DNA of 38,921 nt from Actinomycetota bacterium (GTDB lineage Bacteria; Actinomycetota; Thermoleophilia; Gaiellales; Gaiellaceae), in contig VAWI01000059.1 of assembly GCA_005884005.1 (NCBI GenBank), positions 1-38,921 on the forward strand, written 5' to 3'. Below are positions 1 through 8,011 of the stretch, one piece after another; the first letter of the stretch is position 1; the number at the start of each line of letters is the position of its first letter. Under the pieces are notes generated by a model, which did no database searches, was not told the DNA's origin, and saw nothing but the letters and a program-made list of their open reading frames with translations. The position numbers and the translations under genes were made by a program.

Positions 1-1404
1 TGCGGCCGCCGCCAGCGGCGCGAGTCCGAACACGCCCCATGCCACCGGGTCCTCGAAGAAGGCGTTGTAGAAGAGGCTGTGCACGCCGATTGCGGCGAGC
101 ACGACGCCGAGAATCAGCGACACCTGGCCTGCGAAGCTCGATGCCACGCCCCGGAAGGCAAGCAGGAAGGCCGCGACCAGGAGCCAGGCGAAGAGCACCA
201 GCCCGACGATCCCGGTCTCGGCGGTGACGGTCACGGGCGTGTCGTGCGATGCGGCCGCCTTTGGCTCCTTTCCCTTCAGCCCGGTGCGAGCAGCGTAGGC
301 CTTCTTGAAGCCGCCGATGCCGACGCCCTGCACGGGATGATGCGCCGCAATCGCAAGCCCGTTCTTGACCAGCTTGAAACGCCCTCCCGACGCGCTGTTC
401 AGGGAGTGGTGGCGGACACTCGGCATCGCCAGCGCGGCCACGAGCACGACCAGAGCGATCACCCCGAGCAACGCGAGCGTCTTCCGGCCCCAGGCCGACC
501 AGGCGACGATCCCGACGCCGACGGCGAGAGCGACGAAGCTCGACTGCGAGAAGGAAAAGACGAGCCCGACCCAGGAGACGACGATCGCAGCCGAGGCAGC
601 GACCACGATCCGTCTCGCCGCCCCGTGCACGACCAGCACGAGGCTCGCCAGGATCGCGACAACGAGGAAGCGTCCGTAGATCGAGGGATCCCAGAAGACC
701 GAGTTGACGCGGTAGAAGGGTGCATACGCATTACCGACCAGTACCTTCGGATTCCAGAAGATGTCGCGGGTCTGGTACTGGTAGATCCCGACGATCGCGA
801 AGACCACCGCCATCCCCGCGAGGAGGACCCAGGTCGCTCCGAGCCATTCGGGCCGCCAAGGAAGCCGTGCCAGCGCGACCGCGAGCAGCGCGAAGGGCAG
901 GTAGAAGGCGAGCAGTTCGATCGCCCCTTGACGCAGGTCTTGCGACCACGCGAGCGTGATGCCGCTCCAGAACACGAAGCCGGCGAGGGGCAGCGTCAGC
1001 GGCCCGAGCTCCCGCGCACGGTCGTCGCCCTTGGCGAGTTGCCAGGCGAACGCAAGCGCCGCCGCCGCGACGACGCCGTACATTGGCACGAGCAGGCTCG
1101 CCTGCGTCGAACCGACTGTGACCTGGATCCGGGCGGGCACGCAGGCGAGCGCTGCGAGTGCGAGCAGCCAAGGCCAGCGCAGGAGCAGGTAGGCGCCCGC
1201 CGCGGCGAGAGCCAGCCCGCCTACGGCGGCAGCGGCGAGCAGCGGCCGGTGGCCGTGGGGCGCGAGGTAGTAGGCGAGCACAGCGCAGCCGAGAGCCCAG
1301 GCCGCGAGCCCGGCAAGGCGGAGCTCGCGGCGCGGGGCGACGAAGAGGGTCGCGAGGCCGGCGGCCGCAACGGGCCCGCCGACGCGGGCGAGCTCGGCGA
1401 TCAC
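1..1404 (-). CDS. O-antigen ligase/polymerase-like membrane protein (3' end beyond window)
   Basis: This is an open frame on the minus strand that starts at GTG (1404) and runs off the left edge, giving 468 codons without a stop. The start overlaps the upstream stop as GTGA, so the two genes are probably translationally coupled. The translation is strongly hydrophobic with about ten membrane segments. Near residues 300-350 it has a soluble loop with 'GRFKLVKNGLAIAAHHPVQGVGIGGF', followed by 'SHDTPVTVTAETGIVGL'. That arrangement is typical of the Wzy_C/O-antigen ligase (WaaL) family, which transfers or polymerises lipid-linked glycans on the outer face of the cytoplasmic membrane. Polysaccharide genes also lie at 16.8-23.0 kb. 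Whether it is a ligase or a polymerase cannot be told from sequence alone, and the C-terminus is missing. Confidence 0.8.
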   Translation of the reverse strand, partial: MIAELARVGGPVAAAGLATLFVAPRRELRLAGLAAWALGCAVLAYYLAPHGHRPLLAAAAVGGLALAAAGAYLLLRWPWLLALAALACVPARIQVTVGSTQASLLVPMYGVVAAAALAFAWQLAKGDDRARELGPLTLPLAGFVFWSGITLAWSQDLRQGAIELLAFYLPFALLAVALARLPWRPEWLGATWVLLAGMAVVFAIVGIYQYQTRDIFWNPKVLVGNAYAPFYRVNSVFWDPSIYGRFLVVAILASLVLVVHGAARRIVVAASAAIVVSWVGLVFSFSQSSFVALAVGVGIVAWSAWGRKTLALLGVIALVVLVAALAMPSVRHHSLNSASGGRFKLVKNGLAIAAHHPVQGVGIGGFKKAYAARTGLKGKEPKAAASHDTPVTVTAETGIVGLVLFAWLLVAAFLLAFRGVASSFAGQVSLILGVVLAAIGVHSLFYNAFFEDPVAWGVFGLAPLAAAA

Positions 1405-2309
1405 GGGCTCACCACGACCAAGGCACGTGCGGTGTGACCGCGTTCGGAGACGACGAGGCGGTAGTTCCCGGGAGCTCCCGCGGCGAGGACGAGCCGCCGG
1501 CTGCTGACGCGCCCGTGCCGCGGCCCGATCCGCCAGTTGTAAGAGTGGGCATCCGTGGAGACCCGGGCGACGAGCTTGCCTCCTGCGCGCGCTCTGATCA
1601 CGTGCCGGCCCAGCTCGATGTAGCGGATCCCGACGGTGAAAACGCGCGTCCGTGGTCCGAGGTTCCCGGCCTCGTCATACGCTCCGAGGCGCAGCCGGTA
1701 GACGCCGGGTTTCGTCGGCATCCCGTTCCGCTGACCCCATTTCAAGGAGTGAGCGGTGAACGACTTCAGCTTGACGACCTTTCGCCCGTTCGCGTAGAGA
1801 ACCGCGCGCGCCGGCTCGCTCGTGTGGAAGAAGACGGTCAGGTAGTCGTGGACGGCATCGCCGTCGGGCGAGACGATCTGGAGGCTCGTCCGGACCAGCG
1901 AGATATGGGGAACCTTCGTGTCGACGAGGATCGAGTTGGGAAGCAGGATCGTCCGGTGCTCGCCGGCCAGGTGGACGCGCGGCTTGTACGTCCCGTCCGG
2001 GACCGGAGAGCCCGAGTCGTCACGCCCATTCCACTTCAGCTGCTGCGGGCCCGGACGGACGTGATGCGACGGGACGAGAGCCCGGACGACGTGGTCGCTG
2101 CTGTCGACGATCGCGACGGAGAGATCATCCGCTTTGCGCAGGCGAAAGTCGATCTTCACCCGTCGACCCGAAGCGGACGAGACGACCTTGCCGACACTCG
2201 TCGCGAAGATCGAGCTCCGCTCGAGCTTCAGCCGCTCGGTGACGGCGAAAGCCGCCGCCGAGCCGCCGAGCAGCGCGACGACGAGCACGACCGGCAGGAA
2301 CCGCGCCAA
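1401..2309 (-). CDS. secreted protein with FlgD Ig-like repeat
   Basis: 302 residues. The start is TTG at 2309; an in-frame TAA lies four codons upstream, so no earlier start is possible, and no clear Shine-Dalgarno is visible. Residues 1-22 form a signal peptide (MARF followed by a hydrophobic, Ala-rich core). Near residues 90-115 is a FlgD Ig-like signature ('LKWNGRDDSGSPVPDGTY'), and a second beta-sandwich-like unit follows around 135-225. The protein is beta-rich and has no catalytic motif that I recognise. Such modules usually sit in secreted or wall-associated proteins. The related motif 'WNGRD..G..V.GG.Y' recurs in the phosphodiester glycosidase at 20414-22132. Its gene overlaps the O-antigen-ligase-like gene by 4 bp. 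Function unknown. Confidence 0.75.
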   Translation of the reverse strand: MARFLPVVLVVALLGGSAAAFAVTERLKLERSSIFATSVGKVVSSASGRRVKIDFRLRKADDLSVAIVDSSDHVVRALVPSHHVRPGPQQLKWNGRDDSGSPVPDGTYKPRVHLAGEHRTILLPNSILVDTKVPHISLVRTSLQIVSPDGDAVHDYLTVFFHTSEPARAVLYANGRKVVKLKSFTAHSLKWGQRNGMPTKPGVYRLRLGAYDEAGNLGPRTRVFTVGIRYIELGRHVIRARAGGKLVARVSTDAHSYNWRIGPRHGRVSSRRLVLAAGAPGNYRLVVSERGHTARALVVVSP

Positions 2310-2336
2310 AGTGCGGCGAGTTTAGATGTGAGCTCG

Positions 2337-3245
2337 TTAAGACAGCGTGAGGTCCGTCGCGAGGCGGCGCTCCTCCTCGCGGCGGCGGTCTCGCAGCTCG
2401 TGCGCACCCCAAGCGGCGAACACGATCCCTCCGACGATGAAACCGGCGAGCACAATCCAGTCGGCTCCCGGCGCGTTCACGAGCTTGACGCCGCTGAGGA
2501 TCAGGACCGTGGCCAGCCCAAGCCGCAGCGCCTGACCTGGCAGTCGGAGCGTCAGTTGGCTCGTCAGCAGGACACCGGGAATCGACCCGAGCAGGAGCCA
2601 GAACATCGCGTGCAGGTCGACGTTGCCGGCGACGAGGTGGCCGACGCCGGCGACCCAGAGCAACGCCGCGGCGTGAAAGATGTCTGTGCCGACGATCTTC
2701 GCAACAGTCAGCGGATAGACGAGCACCATCACGAGCCCGAAGAAAGTGCCGCTGCCAACCGAGGTCAGGCCGACGACGAAGCCGAAGACAGCGCCGATCC
2801 CGAAGGCGATCCAGCGGTCACGGCGCGTCAGGAGGAAGGGGGCGTCGTCCGGCTGGACGCCGACTTTGACCAGTGTCTTGGCGACGAGGCCGAGGCCACC
2901 CAAGATCAGCGCCGCACCGACTGCGTACGCCTCGACCGATTGGACGCCGTCGCCGTAGTGGTGCCTCAGCCAGGTCGCGAGGGAGACGCCGAGCAGCGAC
3001 ATCGGCCCCGAACCGAGGAACATCCAGAAGGTCAACCGGGCGTGCACGGTCCCGAGGCGACGGTGCCGAACCGCGCCGAAGGACTTGAAGATCGCGCCGT
3101 GGAGGATGTCGGTGCCGACGGCGTACGTCGGCTTGAATCCGAACACGATCACGAGGATCGGCGTCAGCAGCGAGCCGCCGCCCATCCCGGTCAAGCCGAC
3201 GAGGCCGCCGATCAGCAGTCCGGTGAGCGTGAACTGCCAGGTCAC
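2337..3245 (-). CDS. TauE/SafE family sulfite/sulfonate exporter
   Basis: 302 residues with about eight hydrophobic segments. The N-terminus carries the family signature 'GLTGMGGGSLLTPILV' followed by 'GTDILH' (about residues 18-50), and a second copy of the half-repeat ('GLTSVGSGTFFGL..GTDIFHAA') lies near residues 160-195. TauE/SafE proteins are membrane carriers implicated in export of sulfite, sulfoacetate or other sulfur-containing anions. The start is GTG at 3245, with an AGGAG ribosome binding site that overlaps the TAG stop of sat 9 bp upstream, so it is the last gene of the sulfur operon. The context suggests export of sulfite or of a sulfonate made by the ComA pathway. Uptake or export of another anion cannot be excluded. 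Confidence 0.88.
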   Translation of the reverse strand: MTWQFTLTGLLIGGLVGLTGMGGGSLLTPILVIVFGFKPTYAVGTDILHGAIFKSFGAVRHRRLGTVHARLTFWMFLGSGPMSLLGVSLATWLRHHYGDGVQSVEAYAVGAALILGGLGLVAKTLVKVGVQPDDAPFLLTRRDRWIAFGIGAVFGFVVGLTSVGSGTFFGLVMVLVYPLTVAKIVGTDIFHAAALLWVAGVGHLVAGNVDLHAMFWLLLGSIPGVLLTSQLTLRLPGQALRLGLATVLILSGVKLVNAPGADWIVLAGFIVGGIVFAAWGAHELRDRRREEERRLATDLTLS

Positions 3246-3254
3246 TTCCAGCTC

Positions 3255-4397
3255 CTAGCCGCGGTAGGCCTTGATCAGCACCTCGGCGACCTCGGGCCGC
3301 GAGAACTCGACCGGCGGCAGCTCGCCGTTCGAAAGCAGCTCCCGCACCTTCGTGCCGGAGAGGAAGACGTGGTCGTCGCCTCCGTGCGGGCAGGTCTTCG
3401 GCGTCGCCATCTGGGCGCAGACCTTGCACCAGAACGCGTGCTCGAAGAACATCGGCTCGATGTCGAGCTCGTGCGGCTCGAATTCGTCGAAGATCAGCTG
3501 CGCGTCATAGGTGCCGTAGTAGTCGCCGACGCCCGCGTGGTCGCGGCCGACGATGAAGTGGGAGCAGCCGTAGTTCTTGCGGCAGATCGCGTGCCAGATC
3601 GCCTCGCGCGGCCCTGCGTAGCGCATCGCGGCCGGGAACGCCGAGAGGACGACGCGGTTCTCCGGGTAGTAGTTCTCGAGCAGAACGCGGTAGCACTCGA
3701 CGCGCGTAGACGCCGGCACGTCGTCCGACTTCGTATCGCCGACGAGCGGGTGGATCAAGAGGCCGTCGACGGTCTCGAGGGCGCCCTTGGTCAGGTACTC
3801 GTGCGCGCGGTGGATCGGGTTGCGGGTCTGGAAGCCGACGACGCGTTTCCAGCCGCGCTCGGTGAAGGCTGCGCGGGTCTCGACCGGGTCGAGCGCGAGC
3901 TCCGGGAACGCCGGCTGCGCGCGCTCGAAGACAGTCACCTTGCCGGCGATGTAGAGCGGCTTCTGCGCGTAGAGCCGGGCCACGCCTGGATGGGCCTCGT
4001 CCGTCGTGCGAAAGGCGTTTCGCGCCTCACGCTCCTTGTCGTACTCGTAGACCTCATCCACCTCCAGGACGGCGAACGGCTTCCCGGCCTCGTCGGTCAG
4101 CGTGACCTCGTCGCCCTGGGGCTCGTGGTCGACGGCTAGACAGACAGGCAGCGCCCAGGGAATGCCTTTCGCGAGGCGCATTTCCTCGAGTACACGCTCG
4201 TAGTCGTCGCGGCCCATGAAGCCTTCGAGCGGCGAGAGCGCGCCGGAGGCGAGCATGTCGAGATCGGACAGCTCGCGGGATGTCAGGGGGACCTGCTCGA
4301 GACTGTCAGCATTGTGGGGCCGCGGCCCGGTGCGGTCCACGAGGTAGCCCCCATGGGGCGCGATCAGGTGGTGCTTCTCCGCCGCGACCTCGGTCAT
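3255..4397 (-). CDS. sat: sulfate adenylyltransferase (ATP sulfurylase)
   Basis: 380 residues, a normal length for the monofunctional prokaryotic enzyme. It makes adenosine 5'-phosphosulfate (APS) and pyrophosphate from ATP and sulfate in the cytoplasm. The active-site block '[11 protein letters not shown]' is at residues 190-200 (QxRN plus HxxH), and 'GRDHAGVG' at 284-291 is the second nucleotide-binding block. Cys324, Cys327, Cys336 and His338 form a C-x2-C-x8-C-x-H cluster like the zinc site of the Thermus enzyme. The ATG at 4397 overlaps the cysC stop as ATGA. It supplies APS to the reductase encoded two genes upstream. Confidence 0.97.
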   Translation of the reverse strand: MTEVAAEKHHLIAPHGGYLVDRTGPRPHNADSLEQVPLTSRELSDLDMLASGALSPLEGFMGRDDYERVLEEMRLAKGIPWALPVCLAVDHEPQGDEVTLTDEAGKPFAVLEVDEVYEYDKEREARNAFRTTDEAHPGVARLYAQKPLYIAGKVTVFERAQPAFPELALDPVETRAAFTERGWKRVVGFQTRNPIHRAHEYLTKGALETVDGLLIHPLVGDTKSDDVPASTRVECYRVLLENYYPENRVVLSAFPAAMRYAGPREAIWHAICRKNYGCSHFIVGRDHAGVGDYYGTYDAQLIFDEFEPHELDIEPMFFEHAFWCKVCAQMATPKTCPHGGDDHVFLSGTKVRELLSNGELPPVEFSRPEVAEVLIKAYRG

Positions 4398-4945
4398 GCC
4401 GGGACCTTCGCGCTCGCGAGCCGGCGGTCCGCCAACAGCTCGAGCACACGCGCGGCGCTTTCCTGCGGCGACTCGGACTCGGTGTCGATCGCCAGCTCCG
4501 GGCTCGCAGGCTCCTCGTACGGGTCGGAGACGCCGGTGAACTCCTTTATCTCACCGCTGAAGGCCTTCTCGTACAGGCCCTTGACGTCTCGGCGCGCGCA
4601 CTCGTCCACCGACGCCTTGACGTAGACCTCGACGAACTCGCCGTGCTCCTCCACGAGCTCGCGCGCGTACCGGCGAGTCTCCTCGTAGGGCGAGATCGCC
4701 GAGACGAGCACCGCGGCACCGTGCCGCGTCAGGCGCGAGGCGACCCAGCCGATCCGCTCGATGTTCGTGTCCCTGTCCTCCTTCGAGAAGCCGAGGCCCT
4801 TCGAGAGATGCGTGCGGACGATGTCGCCGTCCAGGTATTCGACCTTGTGCTCGTTCTTCTCGAGCTCGGCACCGACGAGCTCGGCGATGGTCGACTTGCC
4901 GGCGCCGGAGAGGCCGGTGAACCAGAGCGTGAATCCTTTAGCCAT
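4394..4945 (-). CDS. cysC: adenylylsulfate kinase (APS kinase)
   Basis: 183 residues, a single-domain APS kinase that phosphorylates APS to PAPS. The P-loop GLSGAGKS lies at residues 11-18, followed by '[30 protein letters not shown]', the conserved substrate-binding region, and by '[14 protein letters not shown]'. The ATG at 4945 has an AAGGA ribosome binding site and follows cysH by 9 bp; the stop overlaps the sat start. Its presence beside an APS-type (rather than PAPS-type) reductase is slightly odd. It may serve sulfotransferases or act as a branch for excess APS. Confidence 0.96.
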   Translation of the reverse strand: MAKGFTLWFTGLSGAGKSTIAELVGAELEKNEHKVEYLDGDIVRTHLSKGLGFSKEDRDTNIERIGWVASRLTRHGAAVLVSAISPYEETRRYARELVEEHGEFVEVYVKASVDECARRDVKGLYEKAFSGEIKEFTGVSDPYEEPASPELAIDTESESPQESAARVLELLADRRLASAKVPA

Positions 4946-4954
4946 TCGTTCCTT

Positions 4955-5674
4955 TCACTTTGCGGCCTCGGCCGCGGGGTTTTCGACAACTGGCGAATCG
5001 ACATGGATCCCGCATTCGAGCTTGTCGGACCCGGCCCAGCGGCCTGCTCGCTCCTCCTCGTCGGGCGCCGTCGGGCGGGTGCAGGGGATGCAGCCGATCG
5101 AGCGGTACCCGGACTCGTGCAGCGGGTTGAACGGAATCTCGTTGACCTGGATATAGGCCCAGACGCGCTTCTCGTCCCAGTCGGCGAGCGGGTGGAACTT
5201 CCAGACGCCGTACCGTTCCGACCACTGCAGCTTCGGCGTCGTCGCACGGCTAGGCGACTGGTCGCGGCGGATGCCTGAGATCCAGGCGTCGTAGGGGTCG
5301 AGCGCTTCGAGCAGCGGCTCGACCTTGCGGATGTGGCAGCAGCGGTCCGGGTCGGACTCCCAGAGGTTCGGCCCCTCGCGCTTGTGCTGCTCGGCGACCG
5401 TGATCACCTGGGGCTGCTGAAGCGTCAGCCCGTAGCGCCCGACGAGCCGGTCGCGAGTCTCGTAGGTCTCGCGAAAGAAGAGCTGCGTGTCGAGCTCGAT
5501 CACTGGAATGTCGAGCTCGAGCTCGCTGACCATGTGCACGAGCACGGACGATTGCTTCTGCCAGGAGCAGGTCAGGCAGAGCTTGCTGCCGAACTCCTCG
5601 AAGCCCCAGCGAAGGAGGTCCTCGGCGGACATCGCCTCGAAGTCGAGCTCAGGAAGCGGCGGTGCGGTCGCCAC
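4955..5674 (-). CDS. cysH: adenylylsulfate (APS) reductase, [4Fe-4S] type
   Basis: 239 residues of the PAPS/APS reductase family, reducing the activated sulfate to sulfite. Four cysteines of the iron-sulfur type are present: Cys112-Cys113 and Cys195-x2-Cys198. The family's catalytic cysteine is Cys221 in 'ECGIH'. The CC...CxxC signature distinguishes plant/bacterial APS reductases from the cluster-free PAPS reductases. I chose GTG (5674) because AAGGAGGTG lies 7-9 nt upstream inside the end of comA, giving a 26-bp overlap. The operon has no sulfite reductase, so sulfite made here may go to ComA, whose gene lies directly upstream. Reductant is probably thioredoxin, by family. Confidence 0.93.
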   Translation of the reverse strand: MATAPPLPELDFEAMSAEDLLRWGFEEFGSKLCLTCSWQKQSSVLVHMVSELELDIPVIELDTQLFFRETYETRDRLVGRYGLTLQQPQVITVAEQHKREGPNLWESDPDRCCHIRKVEPLLEALDPYDAWISGIRRDQSPSRATTPKLQWSERYGVWKFHPLADWDEKRVWAYIQVNEIPFNPLHESGYRSIGCIPCTRPTAPDEEERAGRWAGSDKLECGIHVDSPVVENPAAEAAK

Positions 5675-6413
5675 CGAGCAGCACCTCCTTGAGCGTGTCT
5701 CCGCGCAGCCCCAAGCGGAGCGTCTCCAGCGGGATCACTTCGTCGGGCGGGATGTTGCCGAGATTCACCTCAGGGCCGAAATGCTTGATGAACCAGGCCT
5801 GCGACGCCTTCGTCGGTGCCTCCCAGAGGAGGTCGTTGAGGTCGATCGAGTGCGCGATCTCGTCGACGAGGCCGGTGCGCATCTCGCCCGAGGGGCGGAA
5901 GATGCCGGCGGTGCCGCCCTCGCGGGCCTCGGTGATCACCTTCCAGGCGCCGGCGTCACGCTCTTCCTTGATCCATTCGACCCACTCGTACGGCGCGAAG
6001 ACGACTTCGGAGTCCTTGGAGCCGACCTCGGAGAGAACGGTGAAGTCGCGCGCGAAGTCCTCGATCAGCTCGAGCTTGCGCTCGCGGGGGATCTCGACGG
6101 TGCCGTCGGAGATCTCGACGTGGCTGATGCCGAGCTCGCCGAGCCAGCGCTTGTAGTCGTCGAGCTTTCCCTTCGCGTAGACGACCTCGAAGAAGGTGCC
6201 GCCGATGACGACGGGCTTCTCGCGCAGCACTTCCAGCTTGCGCTCGAGCCCTGCGGTGACGTAGGCGGTGCCCCAACCAAGCTTGACGATGTCGATGTAG
6301 GCGCCGCTCGTCTCGAGGACGTCCTCCCACGCGCGGGGGCCGACCCCCTTGTCGAGTACGTGGGTGAGACCGCCGTCGCGGCGGAGGCCGAGGTCGAGGT
6401 TAGAGACGGGCAT
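5649..6413 (-). CDS. comA: phosphosulfolactate synthase (ComA family)
   Basis: 254 residues, full length for the family. ComA adds sulfite to phosphoenolpyruvate to make (R)-2-phospho-3-sulfolactate, the first step of coenzyme M synthesis in methanogens; bacterial homologues serve sulfolactate or coenzyme M synthesis. Family blocks visible are 'GGLTHVLDKG' (14-23), 'DIVKLGWGT' (41-49), 'GGTFFE' (71-76), 'HVEISDGTVEI' (98-108) and 'SEVGSKD' (127-133). The ATG overlaps the end of the hydratase beta gene by 14 bp with an AAGGAG ribosome binding site, and the cysH start lies within its 3' end. Sulfite production and sulfite capture are therefore tightly coupled. No obvious ComB, ComC, ComD or ComE gene lies in the window, so coenzyme M itself is not indicated. 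Confidence 0.93.
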   Translation of the reverse strand: MPVSNLDLGLRRDGGLTHVLDKGVGPRAWEDVLETSGAYIDIVKLGWGTAYVTAGLERKLEVLREKPVVIGGTFFEVVYAKGKLDDYKRWLGELGISHVEISDGTVEIPRERKLELIEDFARDFTVLSEVGSKDSEVVFAPYEWVEWIKEERDAGAWKVITEAREGGTAGIFRPSGEMRTGLVDEIAHSIDLNDLLWEAPTKASQAWFIKHFGPEVNLGNIPPDEVIPLETLRLGLRGDTLKEVLLGGDRTAAS

Positions 6414-6987
6414 AGATCTCCTTCAGCTTCTCCTGGGCCGCCGACTGAACGTCGTGGTAGAGCGAGTTGCCATGAGCGTCGATCCCGACCGTCAGCGGGC
6501 CGAAGTCCTTGACGCGGAACTTCCAAAGGCACTCGGGCATCAACTCTTCCCAGGCGACCTCTTCGATCTCCTCGATTTGGGTCGTCTCCAGGGCGGCCGC
6601 GCCGCCGACGATCGCGAAGTAGATCATGCCGAGCTTGCGCATCGGCTCGATCGCATCGTCCGGGAAGCCGCCCTTGCCGCAGATGGCCCGCACGCCGTAT
6701 TTGGCGCCGAGCGGCTCGGTGAATCGAACCATCCGCGCGGAGGTGGTGGTGCCGATGCAGACCTTCTCGTAGCGTCCGTCTTCGAGCTTGCGGACGCCGG
6801 GTGCGGTGTGAAGCAGGAAAGCGCCCCGGAGATCCATCGGCGGCTCGACGCCCTGGTCGAAGATCCGGATCTGAGTCCGGTCGCGGATGCCGATGACGTG
6901 CCCCTGAACGGTGACCTCGTCGCCTGCGCGGAGCTTGAGGATCTCGCGCTCGTCGGTGATCGGGAAGGTGACTTCGTGCTGTGCCAT
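6400..6987 (-). CDS. class I fumarase/tartrate-dehydratase-type hydratase, beta subunit
   Basis: 195 residues from the ATG at 6987. A longer frame opens at 7026, but it would begin inside a palindromic operator, so I prefer 6987. The sequence matches the C-terminal swivelling domain of class I (iron-sulfur) hydratases: 'GTTTSARM' (about residues 80-87), 'GKGGF' and 'FGPLTVGIDAHGNSL' near the end. With the alpha subunit it would form a [4Fe-4S]-dependent lyase adding or removing water across a C4-type substrate (fumarate/malate, tartrate). The alpha gene lies upstream but is separated by 127 bp containing two operator-like palindromes, whereas such subunit genes normally abut. The comA start overlaps its 3' end. 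In this context a malate analogue such as sulfolactate is a plausible substrate (inference). Confidence 0.85.
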   Translation of the reverse strand: MAQHEVTFPITDEREILKLRAGDEVTVQGHVIGIRDRTQIRIFDQGVEPPMDLRGAFLLHTAPGVRKLEDGRYEKVCIGTTTSARMVRFTEPLGAKYGVRAICGKGGFPDDAIEPMRKLGMIYFAIVGGAAALETTQIEEIEEVAWEELMPECLWKFRVKDFGPLTVGIDAHGNSLYHDVQSAAQEKLKEIYARL

Positions 6988-7114
6988 CAGCCGCGCGTCC
7001 CTTGTCCAAGTAACAGTCTGTTGCAAAGTTCAACACGTCCCGGGTAGGCAATCGACGAGCCGCGAAGCCGCAGCTCAGGCCGAACGGAAGCAAGTAACAG
7101 ACTGTTACTAAGCA
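6988..7114 (-). promoter_or_regulatory. regulated gap between hydratase subunit genes with paired operators
   Basis: 127 bp between the alpha stop and the beta start. It holds two nearly identical palindromes, AGTAACAGACTGTTACT at 7093-7109 (perfect arms) and AGTAACAGTCTGTTGCA at 7009-7025 (one arm slightly degenerate). Their centres are 84 bp apart, eight turns of B-DNA, so both would face the same side of the helix. The size and symmetry fit a TetR- or GntR-type dimeric repressor (inference). The downstream site lies 22 bp before the beta start codon. No matching regulator gene is recognised in the window, and I could not assign a convincing -35/-10 pair. Confidence 0.7.
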
Positions 7115-8011
7115 TCAGAACTCGCGATCGAAGTCGGTGTCGCCGTCGGCTGAGATATGTGCGCTCGCGCGCCGCGCGGCCCAGCACTGGTAATTGACCG
7201 CGACGGGGTTCAGGGTCATGTGGGTGTCGGCGTGCTCGATGTGGCACTGCAGTACGGTGACGTCGCCGCCAAGGCCCATTGGCCCGATCCCGGTCTCGTT
7301 CAGGAGTCCGTAGAGCTCGTCCTCGAGCTGGGCGACGATCGGGTCCGAGTTCCGAGTGCCGACCGGGCGCGCGATCGCTTCCTTTGCGAGATACATCGCG
7401 TAGTCGGCCGAGCCGCCGATCCCGACGCCGACGATCCCCGGCGGGCACGGCTTACCGCCGGCCCCGACGATCGACTCGAGCACGAACTGCTTGATCCCCT
7501 TCACCCCGTCGGCGGGGACGCACATCTTCAGGAAGCTCATGTTTTCCGAGCCCGATCCCTTCGGCACGCACTTCACGTCGAGGCCGTCCCAGTCGGGGAT
7601 GAACTCCCAGTGGACAATCGGCAGCCGGTAACCGGTGTTCGGGCCCGTGTTCTCACGCGTGATCGTGTGGACGGCGTTCGAGCGCAGCGGATGCTCCACT
7701 GTCGCGCGCTCGGTGCCGTGCTTCAGCGCCTCGTAGATTCGCGTCGGGTGGAGGGGGAAGTGCTCGCCGACGCGACACGTGTAGACGGCAATGCCCGTGT
7801 CCTGGCAGACGAGGTTCTTCTCGTCGTCGGCTATCCCGACGTTCTTCATGATCGTCGACAGCACCCGCTGACCCGGGACCGAGGTCTCGCGCTTCTGCGC
7901 TTCCGCCAGTGCGTCACGCAGATCCTGCGGGATGTCCTTCAGCGCCCAGACGTAGAGGTGCGCCGCGGCGTCCTCGACGACGTGTTGCAGGTCGGTCTCG
8001 ACGACACTCAT
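7115..8011 (-). CDS. class I fumarase/tartrate-dehydratase-type hydratase, alpha subunit
   Basis: 298 residues from the ATG at 8011, which overlaps the stop of the upstream flavoprotein gene as ATGA; an upstream in-frame extension to 8128 reads antisense-like Arg-rich sequence and is rejected. This is the [4Fe-4S] N-terminal domain of the class I hydratases. Probable cluster ligands are Cys69 ('CQDTG'), Cys189 ('GGKPCPPGIVG') and Cys276 ('NYQCWAAR'), with 'GSGSENMS' at 152-159 and 'GVGIGGSADYA' at 195-205. Length and cysteine spacing are close to tartrate dehydratase and archaeal fumarase alpha subunits. The housekeeping reading is fumarase; its position between a fumarate-reductase-like gene and comA suggests it could dehydrate sulfolactate. 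The sequence alone does not settle the substrate. Confidence 0.88.
   Translation of the reverse strand: MSVVETDLQHVVEDAAAHLYVWALKDIPQDLRDALAEAQKRETSVPGQRVLSTIMKNVGIADDEKNLVCQDTGIAVYTCRVGEHFPLHPTRIYEALKHGTERATVEHPLRSNAVHTITRENTGPNTGYRLPIVHWEFIPDWDGLDVKCVPKGSGSENMSFLKMCVPADGVKGIKQFVLESIVGAGGKPCPPGIVGVGIGGSADYAMYLAKEAIARPVGTRNSDPIVAQLEDELYGLLNETGIGPMGLGGDVTVLQCHIEHADTHMTLNPVAVNYQCWAARRASAHISADGDTDFDREF

Noticed and set aside
1158..4139. 993-codon open frame on the plus strand (and similar long frames at 79-1437, 20420-22138, 30266-31870)
   Set aside because: These lie antisense to well-supported genes, give Arg/Asp/Glu-rich sequence without domains, and arise from high third-position GC.
6988..7026. 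Upstream start (7026) for the hydratase beta subunit
   Set aside because: The start would overlap the 7009-7025 palindrome, and the extra 13 residues do not look like part of the family.
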